Shown piece after piece: positions 37,583-46,581 of a stretch of 64,000 nucleotides of DNA. The stretch lies in assembly GCF_003086295.3 (NCBI RefSeq), contig NC_092045.1, positions 91,216,693 to 91,280,692 of the forward strand. The letters are read 5' to 3'. Position 1 is the stretch's first letter. The number at the start of each line of letters is the position of its first letter. Position numbers and translations under genes: made by a program. The notes below the pieces were generated by a model. That model searched no databases. It had not been told where the DNA came from and saw nothing but the letters and a program-made list of their open reading frames with translations. The stretch comes from Arachis hypogaea (taxonomy: Eukaryota > Streptophyta > Magnoliopsida > Fabales > Fabaceae).

Positions 37583-39910
37583 ATGAGCAGGAACAGGGAA
37601 AAGGGCACTCTTGTTGAAGTTGATCCAGAACCTGAAAGGACTCTGAAGAGAAAATTAAGAGAAGCTAAATTACAACAATCCAGAAATAACCTTTCAGAAA
37701 TTTTCGAACAAGAGAAGGAGATGGCAGCCGAAAATAATAATAATAATAATACAAGGAGAATGCTTGGTGACTTCACAAAGCCAACATCCAAGTTTGATGG
37801 AAGAAGCATCTCTATTCCTACCATTGGAGCCAATAACTTTGAGCTTAAGCCTCAACTAGTTGCTTTGATGCAACAAAACTGCAAGTTTTATGGACTTCCA
37901 TCTGAAGATCCTTATCAGTTTTTAACTGAGTTCTTGCAGATCTGTGAGACTGTAAAGACGAATGGAGTTGATCCTGAAGTCTACAGACTCATGCTTTTCC
38001 CTTTTGCTGTAAGAGACAGAGCTAGAATATGGTTGGATTCACAACCTAAGGATAGCCTGGACTCCTGGGATAAGCTGGTCACTGCCTTCTTGGATAAATT
38101 CTTTCCTCCTCAAAAGCTGAGCAAGCTGAGAGTGGATGTTCAAACCTTCAAACAAAAAGATGGTGAATCCCTCTATGAAGCTTGGGAAAGATACAAGCAG
38201 CTGACCAAAAGATGTCCATCTGACATGTTTTCAGAATGGACCCTATTAGATATCTTCTATTATGGTCTCTCTGAATTTTCGAAAATGTCATTGGACCATT
38301 CTGCAGGTGGATCTATTCACCTGAAGAAAACGCCTGAAGAGGCTCAAGAACTCATTGACATGGTTGCAAACAACCAATTCATGTATACCTCTGAGAGGAA
38401 TTCCGTGAATAATGGGATACCTCAGAAGAAAGGAGTTCTTGAAATTGATGCTCTGAATGCTATATTGGCTCAGAACAAAATGTTGACTCAACAGGTCAAC
38501 ATAATCTCTCAAAATCTGAATGGATTGCAACATGCATCCAACAGTACTAGAGAGGTAGCTTCTGAAGAAGCTTATGATCCTGAGAACCCTGCCATGGCAG
38601 AAGTTAATTACATGGGTGAACCTTATGGAAACACCTATAACCCATCATGGAGAAATCACCCAAATTTCTCCTGGAAGGATCAACAAAAGCCTCAACAAGG
38701 CTTTAACAATGGTGGACGCAATAGGCTGAGTAATAGTAAGCCATATCCATCATCTTCTCAGCAACAGACAGAGAATTCAGAACAAAACACTTCTAATTTA
38801 GCCAATATTGTCTCTGATCTGTCAAAAGCCACTTTCAGTTTCATGAATGAAACAAGATCCTCCATTAGAAATTTGGAGGCACAAGTGGGCCAGCTGAGTA
38901 AGAAAGTCATTGAAACTCCTCCCAGTATTCTCCCAAGCAATACAGAGGAGAATCCAAAAGGAGAGTGCAAGGCCATTGATTTGATCAAAGTGGCCGAATG
39001 CACTAGGGAGGAGGAGGACGAAAATCCTAGTGAGGAAGACCTCCTGGGACGTCCTTCAAGCAAGAAGGAGTTTCCTATTAAGGATTCAGAGGAATCTGAG
39101 GCTCATCTAGAGACCATAGAGATTCCATTAAATCTCCTTCTACCATTCATGAGCTCTGAAGACTATTCTTCCTCTGAAGAGGATGAAGATGTGACTGGAG
39201 AGCAAGTTGCTCAATATTTAGGAGCTATCATGAAGCTGAATGCCAAGCTGTTTGGTAATGAGACTTGGGAAAGTGAACCTCCCTTGCTCATTAGTGAACT
39301 AGATACTTGGATTCAGAAAACTCTACCTCAAAAGAAACAAGATCCTGGCAAGTTCCTAATACCTTGTACCATAGGCACCATGAGCTTTGAAAAAGCTCTA
39401 TGTGATCTAGGGTCAGGGATAAATCTTATGCCACTCTCTGTAATGGAGAAGCTAGGGATCATTGAGGTACAACCTGCCTTGTTCTCATTACAATTAGCAG
39501 ATAAGTCATTAAGACAAGCTTATGGAATAGTAGAGGACGTGTTAGTAAAGGTTGAAGGCCTTTACATCCCTGCTGATTTCATAATCCTAGACACTAGAAA
39601 GGAAGAGGATGATTGCATAATCCTTGGAAGACCTTTCCTAGCCACAGTAGGAGCTGTGATAGATGTCAACAGAGGTGAGTTAGTCCTTCAATTGAATGGG
39701 GACTACCTTGTGTTTAAGGCACATAGCCATCCCTCTGTGACAAAAGAGAGTAAGCATGAAGAGCTTCTCTCAATTCAGAGTCAAGAAGAGCCCACACAGT
39801 CAAACTCTAAGTTTGGTGTTGTGAGGCCACAACCAAACTCTAAGTTTGGTGTTAAGACCCCATATCCAAACTCTAAGTTTGGTGTTGGCAACTATACAAC
39901 ATTGACCTGA
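37583..39910 (+). CDS. Element B gag-protease polyprotein
   Basis: An intact 775-codon ORF. A charged N-terminus is followed by RRMLGDFTKPTSKFDGRS (about residues 58-75) and ANNFELKPQL. The retrotransposon gag domain spans about residues 100-240 (FLQICETVKTNGVDPEV, WDKLVTAFLDKFFPPQKLSK, ESLYEAWERYKQL). A Gln/Asn-rich linker and acidic stretches follow. Then comes a retropepsin-like protease at about 590-730 with the active-site motif CDLGSGINLMPLS (Asp608), the DLG variant usual in plant Athila-type elements, and the flap/hydrophobic IILGRPFLATVGAVID. No CCHC zinc knuckle is visible. The ORF ends with three NSKFGV repeats (see findings). Gag would form the cytoplasmic particle and the protease would mature it; RT and integrase must come from a partner such as element D. 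ATG 37583 is the first in the frame after a T-rich leader. Confidence 0.9.
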   Translation: MSRNREKGTLVEVDPEPERTLKRKLREAKLQQSRNNLSEIFEQEKEMAAENNNNNNTRRMLGDFTKPTSKFDGRSISIPTIGANNFELKPQLVALMQQNCKFYGLPSEDPYQFLTEFLQICETVKTNGVDPEVYRLMLFPFAVRDRARIWLDSQPKDSLDSWDKLVTAFLDKFFPPQKLSKLRVDVQTFKQKDGESLYEAWERYKQLTKRCPSDMFSEWTLLDIFYYGLSEFSKMSLDHSAGGSIHLKKTPEEAQELIDMVANNQFMYTSERNSVNNGIPQKKGVLEIDALNAILAQNKMLTQQVNIISQNLNGLQHASNSTREVASEEAYDPENPAMAEVNYMGEPYGNTYNPSWRNHPNFSWKDQQKPQQGFNNGGRNRLSNSKPYPSSSQQQTENSEQNTSNLANIVSDLSKATFSFMNETRSSIRNLEAQVGQLSKKVIETPPSILPSNTEENPKGECKAIDLIKVAECTREEEDENPSEEDLLGRPSSKKEFPIKDSEESEAHLETIEIPLNLLLPFMSSEDYSSSEEDEDVTGEQVAQYLGAIMKLNAKLFGNETWESEPPLLISELDTWIQKTLPQKKQDPGKFLIPCTIGTMSFEKALCDLGSGINLMPLSVMEKLGIIEVQPALFSLQLADKSLRQAYGIVEDVLVKVEGLYIPADFIILDTRKEEDDCIILGRPFLATVGAVIDVNRGELVLQLNGDYLVFKAHSHPSVTKESKHEELLSIQSQEEPTQSNSKFGVVRPQPNSKFGVKTPYPNSKFGVGNYTTLT

Positions 39911-40126
39911 TCACCTAGTGGCTCCATGAGAGCCACTGTCAAGCTATTTGACATTAAAGAAGCGCTTGTTGGGAGGCAACCCAATTTTAATTATCTAATT
40001 TTTGTTTTATTGTTATTTTGTGTTTTATTAGGTACATGATCATAAGGAGTCACAAAAAAATCAAAAAAATTAAAAACAGAAGAAAAAACAGAAGAAAAAA
40101 ATTTTTCACCCTGGAGGACGCACGGG
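39911..40126 (+). other. Element B post-gag spacer with conserved GGGAGGCAAC motif
   Basis: AGCGCTTGTTGGGAGGCAAC (about 39960-39979) recurs, with one change, just after the integrase stop of element D (minus strand, about 62865-62885). This suggests pol was deleted in B between the protease and this point. Confidence 0.7.
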
Positions 40127-40370
40127 CTGGCGTTCAACGCCAGTAAGGTGCATCTGGCCGGCGTTCAACGCCAGAATAGAGCATCATTCTGGCGCTGAAC
40201 GCCAGAAACAAGCAACATCCTGGCGCTGAACGCCAGGAATGTGCCTGGAGGAGACACGCTGGCGCTGAACGCCAGCAACAAGCATGAAACTGGCGTTCAA
40301 CGCCAGAAACATGCATTACATGGGCGTTGAACGCCCAGAACGTGCACCAATGGGCGTTTGAACGCCAGAA
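40127..40370 (+). repeat. Palindrome array in element B
   Basis: Eight imperfect palindromes of the type CTGGCGTTCAACGCCAG or CTGGCGCTGAACGCCAG spaced about 30-38 bp, starting at about 40127, 40158, 40189, 40219, 40258, 40289, 40321 and 40350. Each can form a small hairpin. Spacers differ, so it is not a simple tandem repeat. Confidence 0.88.
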
Positions 40371-40693
40371 TGATGCACGAAGGCAATTTACATGCCTATA
40401 TGGTGCAGGGATGGAATTCCTTGACACCTCAGGACCTGTGGACCCCAAAGGATCATCTCAGGATCTGTGGACCTCACAGGATCCCCACTTACCTCGCCCT
40501 CTCTCTTTCTATTCATGGTCATCCCTTCTATTTTTCATTCACCTCCTACATCTATCCACTCTTCCCCATACACCCCACCTACCTTTACAATTCAACTTCT
40601 CTTTCCCACCCAATCCCACCCATATAGCCGAATCCATCTCCCCTCACTCACCTCCATTTTCTTCTTCTTCTTCCTCTTCTCTTCTTTTCTTTC

Positions 40694-40730
40694 TTGCTCG
40701 AGGGCGAGCAAAATTTTAAGTTTGGTGTGG
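40694..40730 (+). promoter_or_regulatory. Hairpin + AAGTTTGGTGT module, copy upstream of ORF2 remnant (element B)
   Basis: TTGCTCG-AGGG-CGAGCAA (7-bp stem, 4-nt loop, 40694-40711) followed by TTTTAAGTTTGGTGTGG. The same architecture immediately precedes the 3' LTR of B (42111-42147) and occurs twice in element D. Function unknown. Confidence 0.7.
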
Positions 40731-40768
40731 TAAAAGCATAGCTTTTTTTGCTTTTCCATTACCATTAA

Positions 40769-41060
40769 TGGCACCTAAGGCCAGAGAAACCTCAAAGGGA
40801 AGACAAAAGCTTCCACCTCTGAGTCTTGGGAGATGGAAAGAATATAAGCCGTCATAGCTCAGTGGTAGAACATGTGGCTGCAAATCAAGAGATCCCTGAG
40901 ATACCTCAGGGAATAAGTTATCCTCCACACAAATATTGGAAGCAACTAAGGGTAGAAACACCAAAATTACTAGGAATCATTCAATAGAAGCAAGGAAGAG
41001 ACATAGAGGAGCTCAAAAAGCACCATTGGACCTTTAAGAAGGTGCCACCCTCACTCAGGT
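40769..41060 (+). pseudogene. Element B second-ORF remnant
   Basis: From ATG 40769 the frame reads MAPKARETSKGRQK, similar at its start to the MAPKGKQPTPRGKK of the element D second ORF. It then reaches a stop at 40856-40858. A different frame further on (EIPEIPQGISYPPHKYW, then KQGRDIEELKKHHWTFK) resembles the C-terminal part of the D ORF (EYWEHLE..., EEQGRDLRELKRQ). So only the first codons and the tail region survive and the middle is deleted. A tRNA-Cys-like stretch sits at the junction. Confidence 0.5.
40846..40893 (+). pseudogene. tRNA-Cys(GCA)-like relic inside element B
   Basis: CATAGCTCAGTGGTAGAACA starts with a good A-box and D-arm of plant tRNA-Cys. It is followed by TGTGGCTGCAAATCAAGAGA, which matches the anticodon arm with GCA in the loop. 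About 6 differences in 44 nt from the plant tRNA-Cys I recall. The T-arm and acceptor 3' half are not tRNA-like: a CCCTGAG/CTCAGGG hairpin stands there instead of a GTTCGAA B-box. Not a functional tRNA gene; either a captured half tRNA or convergence within old ORF2 coding sequence. Confidence 0.45.
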
Positions 41061-42110
41061 GGATTCATTCCTTGCTCTTTATTTCTTTCTGTTTTCAGTT
41101 TTTAATGTTGTGTTTATCTATGTTTTGTGTCTCTACTTCATGATCATTAGTATGTAACCATGCCTTAAAGCTATGAATAAAATCCATTAATCCTTCACCT
41201 CTCTTAAATGAAAAATGTTTTAATTCAAAAGAACAAGAAGTACATGAATTTCGAATTTATCCTTGAATTTAATTTAATTATATTGATGTGGTGACAATAC
41301 TTTTTGTTTTCTGAATGAATGATTGAACAGTGCATATGTCTTTTGATATTGTTGTTTATGAGTGTTAAAATTGTTGGCTCTTGAAAGAATGATGAACAAA
41401 GAGAAATGTTATTGATGAGCTGAAAAATCATGAAATTGATTCTTGAAGCAAGAAAAAGCAGTGAAAAAGCAAAAGCTTGTGCGAAAAAAAAAATTTAGAA
41501 AGAAAAAGAAAAAGCAAGCAGAAAAAGCCAATAGCCCTTAAAACCAAAAGGCAAGGGTAAAAAGGATCCAAGGCTTTGAGCATCAATGGATAGGAGGGCC
41601 CAAGGAAATTAAATCCAGGCCTAAGCGGCTAAATCAAGCTGTCCCTAACCATGTGCTTGTGTCATGAAGGTCCAAGTGAAAAGCTTGAGACTGAGTGGTT
41701 AAAGTCGTGATCCAAAGCAAAAAAGAGTGTGCTTAAGAGCTCTGGACACCACTAACTGGGGACTCTAGCAAAGCTGAGTCACAATCTGAAAAGGTTCACC
41801 CAGTCATGTGTCTGTGGCATTTATGTATCCGGTGGTAATACTGGAAAACAAAGTGCTTAGGGCCACGGCCAAGACTCATAAGTAGCTGTGTTCAAGAATC
41901 AACATGCTTAACTAGGAAAGCCAATAACACTATCCGAAATTCTAAGTTCTCAGAGACGCCAATCACTCTAAACTACAAAGGAAAAAGTGAGATGCCAAAA
42001 CTGTTCAGAAGCAAAAAGCTACAAGTCCCGCTCATCTAATTAAATTAATATTCATTGATATTCTGGAATTTATAGTATATTCTCTTCTTTTTATCCTATT
42101 TGATTTTCAG
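41061..42110 (+). other. Element B 3' non-coding region
   Basis: No ORF with a recognised domain. The block at 41560-42030 (GGATCCAAGGCTTTGAGCAT, GTATCCGGTGGTAATACTGG, GGGCCACGGCCAAGACTCAT) is shared with element D in inverse orientation at about 59840-60290, so it is a conserved 3' region of the family. Confidence 0.7.
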
Positions 42111-42147
42111 TTGCTTGGGGACAAGCAACAATTTAAGTTTGGTGTTG
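42111..42147 (+). promoter_or_regulatory. Hairpin + AAGTTTGGTGT module at the 3' LTR (polypurine-tract position) of element B
   Basis: TTGCTTG-GGGA-CAAGCAA (42111-42128), then CAATTTAAGTTTGGTGTTG directly abutting the 3' LTR at 42148. This is where a polypurine tract should prime plus-strand synthesis, yet the sequence is not polypurine. Confidence 0.75.
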
Positions 42148-43937
42148 TGATGAGCGGATAATTTATACGCTTTTTGGCATTGTTTTTAGGTAGTTTTTAG
42201 TAAGTTTAAGCTACTTTTAGGGATGTTTTCATTAGTTTTTATGTTAAATTCACATTTCTGGACGTTACTATGAGTTTGTGTGTTTTTCTGTGATTTCAGG
42301 TAATTTCTGGCTAAAATTGAGGGACTTGAGCAAAACTCTGAAGAAGGCTGACAAAAGGACTGCTGATGTTGTTGGAATCTGACCTCCCTGCACTCGAAAT
42401 GGATTTTCTGGAGCTACAAAACTCCAATTGGCGCGCTCTCAATGGCGTTGGAAAGTAGACATCCAGGGCTTTCCAGCAATATATAATAGTCCATACTTTA
42501 TTCGGAGATTGACGACGTAACTTGGCGTTGAACGCCAAGTACATGCTGCTGTCTGGAGTTAAACGCCAGAAAAACGTCATGATCCGGAGTTAAACGCCCA
42601 AAACACGTCATAACTCGGAGTCCAACTCCAAGAGATGCCTCAGCTCGTGGATTAATCAAGCTCAGCCCAAGCATACACCAAGTGGGCCCCGGAAGTGAAT
42701 TTATGCATCAATTACTTACTCATGTAAACCCTAGTAGCTAGTCTAGTATATATAGGACATTTAACTATTGTATTAGACATCTCTTGACAGTTTAATCTCT
42801 TGAATATTCAGTCACTTGATCATGGAGAGGGCTGGCCATTCGGCCATGCCTGAACCCTTTGCTTATGTATTTTCAACGGTGGAGTTTCTGCACACCATAG
42901 ATTAAGGGTGTGGAGCTCTGCTGTACCTCAAGTATTAATGCAATTCTATTTTCTTTTATTCAAATCTCTCTTATTCTTATTCCAAGATATTCATTCGCAC
43001 CCAAGAACATGATGAGTGTAATGATGAAAGTGACGATCATTATCATTCTCACTTATGAACGCACGTGATTGACAACCACTTCCGTTCTACATGCAACCGA
43101 GCTTGAAAGTGTATCTCTTAGATTCCCCAACAGAATCTTCGTGGTATAAGCTAGATAGATGGCGGCATTTATGAGGATCCGGAAAGTCTCACCTTGTCTG
43201 TGGTATTCCGAGTAGGATCCTGGGAATCCGGAAAGTCTCACCTTGTCTGTGGTATTCCGAGTAGGATTCCGGTAATGAATGACTGTGACGTGCTTCAAAC
43301 TTGCAAGTGCTGGGCGTTAGTGACAGACGCAAAAAAATCAAGGGATTCTATTCCAGTAGGCGCAGGAACCAACCAGTGATTAGCCGTACTGTGACAGAGT
43401 GCGTGAGCATAGTTTTCACTGCGAGGATGGGATGTAGCTATCAACCATGGGTGATACCTCCAGACGATTAGCCGTGCGAGTGACAGCCGCATAGGATCAT
43501 TTTCCCGAGAGGATTGAAAGTAGCCACCGCTGATGGTGAACCCCTATACATAGCTTGCCATGGAAAGGAGTAAGAAGGATTGAGTTGAAGCAGTGGGAGA
43601 GCAGGCGTCCTTGAGCCATACAGTATCTTCATTCGCTTATCTGAAATTCCCACCAATGAATCTGCATGAGTATTCTATCCCTTTTATTATTTATTTTCTT
43701 ATTTCTATTTTCGAAAACCCATAAACCAATTTAATCTGCCTAACTGAGATTTACAAGGTAACCATAACTTGCTTCATACTAACAATCTCTGTGGGATCGA
43801 CCCTTACTCACGTAAGGTTTATTACTTGGACGACCCAGTACACTTGCTGGTTAGTTGAACGGAGTTGTGATAACAACTGGTGCCACAATAATGATTTCAT
43901 ACAACTTAAAGAATAGTGATCACAATTTCGTCCACCA
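42148..43937 (+). repeat. Element B 3' LTR
   Basis: 1790 bp, same length as the 5' LTR, with about 15 substitutions. Followed by the TGGAG target duplication. Confidence 0.93.
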
Positions 43938-45461
43938 TGGAGCTCTGCTGTTCCTCGAGTATTAATGCAAAATACTATTGTTCTTCTATTCAGTTCAATC
44001 TTATTCTTATTCTAAGATATCCATTCACTCACAAGAACATGATGAATGTGAAGATTATGCGACACTCATCCTCATTCTCACTTGTGAACGCGTGATTGAC
44101 AACCACTTCCATTCTACATGAAAACAAGCTTGAATGTATATCTCTTGGGTTTCTAGTCAATAATTCACATTGACTCCCCTCTGACAATGGGGCATGTGAA
44201 TCCGAGATTAGAATCTTCGTGGTATAGGCTAGAATCCATTGGCAGCATTCCTGAGATCCGGAAAGTCTAAACCTTGTCTGTGGTATTTCGAGTAGGATCT
44301 GGGATGGGATGACTGTGACGAGCTTCAAACTCGCGACTGTTGGGCGTAGTGACAGACACAAAAGGATAGTAAATCCTATTTTTACACGATTGAGAACCAA
44401 CAGCTGATTAGCCATACGATATCTGTGCATGGTATTTTTCATCTGATACGAGAAATCCGACAGTTGATTAGCCGTACAGAAACCGTAGAGGACCATTTTC
44501 ACTGAGAGGACGGGAAGTAGCCATTGACAACGGTGACACCCAACATACAGCTTGCCATAGAAAGGAGTATGAAGGATTGGATGAAGGGAATAGGAAAGCA
44601 GAGATTCAGAAGGAACAACGCATCTCCATACGCTTATCTGAAATTCCCACCAATGAATTACATAAGTATCTCTATCTTTATTTTATACTCATTTATCTTT
44701 TAAATTATTAAAACTCCATAACCATTTGAATCGTCCTGACTGAGATTTACAAGATGACCATAGCTTGCTTCAAGCCGACAATCTCCGTGGGATCGACCCT
44801 TACTCACGTAAGGTTTATTACTTGGACGACCCAGTGCACTTGCTGGTTAGTTGTGTGAAGTTGTGAAAAAGAGTTGAGATTACAATTGTGTGTACCAAGT
44901 TGTTGGCGCCATTGAGATCACAATTTTGTGCACTAGCCATGCAGTAGCTGTGCCTGGTATTTTTCATCCGAGACGAGAAATCTGATAGTTGATTAGCCGT
45001 ACAGAAACCGTAAAGGACCATTTTCACTGAGAGGACGGGTGGTAGCCATTGACAACGGTGATCCCCAACATACAGCTTGCCATGGAAAGGAGTATGAATG
45101 ATTGAATGAAGACAGTAGGAAAGCAGAGATTTAGAAGGAACAAGGCATCTCCATACGCTTATCTGAAATTCCCACCAATGAATTACATAAATATCTCTAT
45201 CTTTATTTTATGTTTATTTATCTTTTAATTATAAAAACTCCATAACCATTTGAATCTGCCTGACTGAGATTTACAAGATGACCATAGCTTGCTTCAAGCC
45301 AACAATCTCCGTGGGATCGACCCTTACTCACGTAAGGTATTACTTGGACGACCCAGTGCACTTGCTGGTCAGCTGTGCGAAGTTGTGAAGAGACGTGTGA
45401 ATCATGGTATTGTGCACCAAGATTTTAGAGCCATGCCTGGTGATAACAATTTCGTGCACCA
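43938..45461 (+). repeat. Element E: remainder of unit 5 and duplicated LTR tail
   Basis: After the TGGAG duplication, unit 5 resumes (CTCTGCTGTTCCTCGAGTAT) and runs past GATTAGCCAT into the true LTR tail. The tail is present twice: TAGCC 44409 to about 44933, and TAGCC 44934 to 45461, period about 525 bp. Both carry ACGAGAAATC, TTGATTAGCCGTACAGAAAC and GATCGACCCTTACTCACGTA. The first tail ends in TGTACCA (44897) plus AGTTGT and the first half of a tRNA-Asp primer site (TGGCGCC, 44904-44910). The second ends in CGTGCACCA at 45461, followed by GAGCC and resumed element A gag. Confidence 0.8.
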
Positions 45462-46021
45462 GAGCCACATACCGGTTCCAAGCTCAACCCTTAGGCAGCA
45501 TCACTTTGTGGGAGGATTTGGTTACCAAATTTCTAACTATATACTTCCCACCCCAAAAGCTAGCCTGGTTGAGGAACGACATCAATTCATTCTCCTAAAA
45601 GGGGGTTGAATCGCTCTATGAAACTCGCGAGAGGTTCAAAGAGATACTTAGAAGATGTCCACACCATGCCTTTCCCGAATGGCTTCAAATCCAAATATTT
45701 TATGATGGCATCTCTTAAGCCTCAAGAACGATGATTGACTTATCAACTGGAGGTTTCTTATATAGAAAGATGCCTGAAGAAGCATTGAAATTGATATAGG
45801 CAGTGGCGGCCAACAATTTCATGTATTCATCCTTAAGCAGCACAAAAAAGGGTGTGATGGCACTAGACACCATGGACACACTTCTAGCACAAAATGAAAT
45901 GATGTCCAGGCGAATAACCTCACTCACAAAGTAACTGGAGCATAAGCAAGTAGCAGCCATCAGAAGTCAATCTTCTTGTGATCTGTGTGGAGAACATCCA
46001 AGTGAAAGGTGTGATGCTTAT
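45462..46021 (+). pseudogene. Element A gag, segment 2 of 3
   Basis: Translation resumes with FQAQPLGSITLWEDLVTKFL, then IYFPPQKLAWLRNDINSF, then ESLYETRERFKEILRRCP and a PEWLQIQIFYDGIS stretch. This is the core gag domain, colinear with element B gag residues about 155-230. It continues through VAANNFMYSS to a Cys-containing SSCDLCGEHPSERCDAYC, which looks like the zinc-knuckle region. At least four in-frame stops are present (after NSF S, GIS, LKLI and SLTK). Cut at 46021 by element C; CTTAT (46017-46021) is duplicated at 56914-56918. Confidence 0.82.
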
Positions 46022-46563
46022 TGTTTCGAGGGTTACCTGAAACTGTAGGTTGATCTCGGACGAGATCTTCTGTGTTGGTCGGAGCCGACGTGTTTGGCAG
46101 GTGTATGACGGTCGGAACTGATGTGTCCGATTTGTTGGACTTAGTGGTGGTGCTGATCCTGTGTCCCCGGAGGGTGGGGGTACCTGCAAGGGACTCCGAT
46201 GCTTAGGTTAGCAAGGGTATTGAGCAGGTATTGAGTAGAATCAGAGTATGAGTTATACCTGGGTGCTCCAGTGTATTTATAATGGTGAGATGTGACCTTC
46301 TGTGGATAAGATAAGTTAGTTATCTTATCTTATCTTTATCTTATCTGTAAATGAGGTCATCTTTAAGGGAACCGCCTTTATCTCTATGGGTTTGGGCTGC
46401 CTTTGGATTTGGGACGTGTTCCTCTATTTGGGCCCTTTGTTTGGGCTTTCCTGTGACTTGGCCGAGATCTTTGAGAAGAGGTCGGGTTGTCCTGACCTGA
46501 AGAGGTCGGTCGCTTTGTCTGTAGAACATCCCGAGTCGGACAGCTCGACCCAGGGTATGAACA
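46022..46563 (-). repeat. Element C 3' LTR
   Basis: On the plus strand it begins TGTTTCGAGG and ends GGTATGAACA; 542 bp. Contains a (TTATC)n-like run (about 46315-46345). Confidence 0.92.
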
Positions 46564-46581
46564 GTGCCCCTGCTTGAGCTC
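46564..46581 (-). promoter_or_regulatory. Element C polypurine tract region
   Basis: Minus strand GAGCTCAAGCAGGGGCAC abuts the 3' LTR; a G-rich purine run as expected for plus-strand priming. Confidence 0.65.

Larger units (their letters stand above)
34248..43937 (+). mobile_element. Element B: full-length, young, non-autonomous LTR retrotransposon (Ty3/gypsy, Athila-like)
   Basis: 9690 bp with two LTRs of 1790 bp each (34248-36037 and 42148-43937) and a 5-bp target duplication TGGAG (34243-34247 and 43938-43942). The LTRs show no length difference and about 15 substitutions by eye (about 99.2% identity), nearly all transitions, so insertion was recent. It has a tRNA-Asp primer site, a 1.5-kb T-rich leader and a long intact gag-protease ORF. 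There is no reverse transcriptase, RNase H or integrase; a 2.2-kb non-coding 3' region contains relics of a second ORF. It resembles non-autonomous partners of FIDEL-type peanut elements. It sits in unit 5 of array E. Confidence 0.93.

Noticed and set aside
40127..40370. Regularly spaced palindromes resembling a CRISPR array
   Set aside because: Plant nuclear retrotransposon context, repeats vary and are only about 17 bp, and no cas genes. They are hairpin words of the element family.
40840..40920. A functional tRNA-Cys gene
   Set aside because: The 3' half lacks a T-arm/B-box and acceptor pairing, so at best a tRNA-derived relic.
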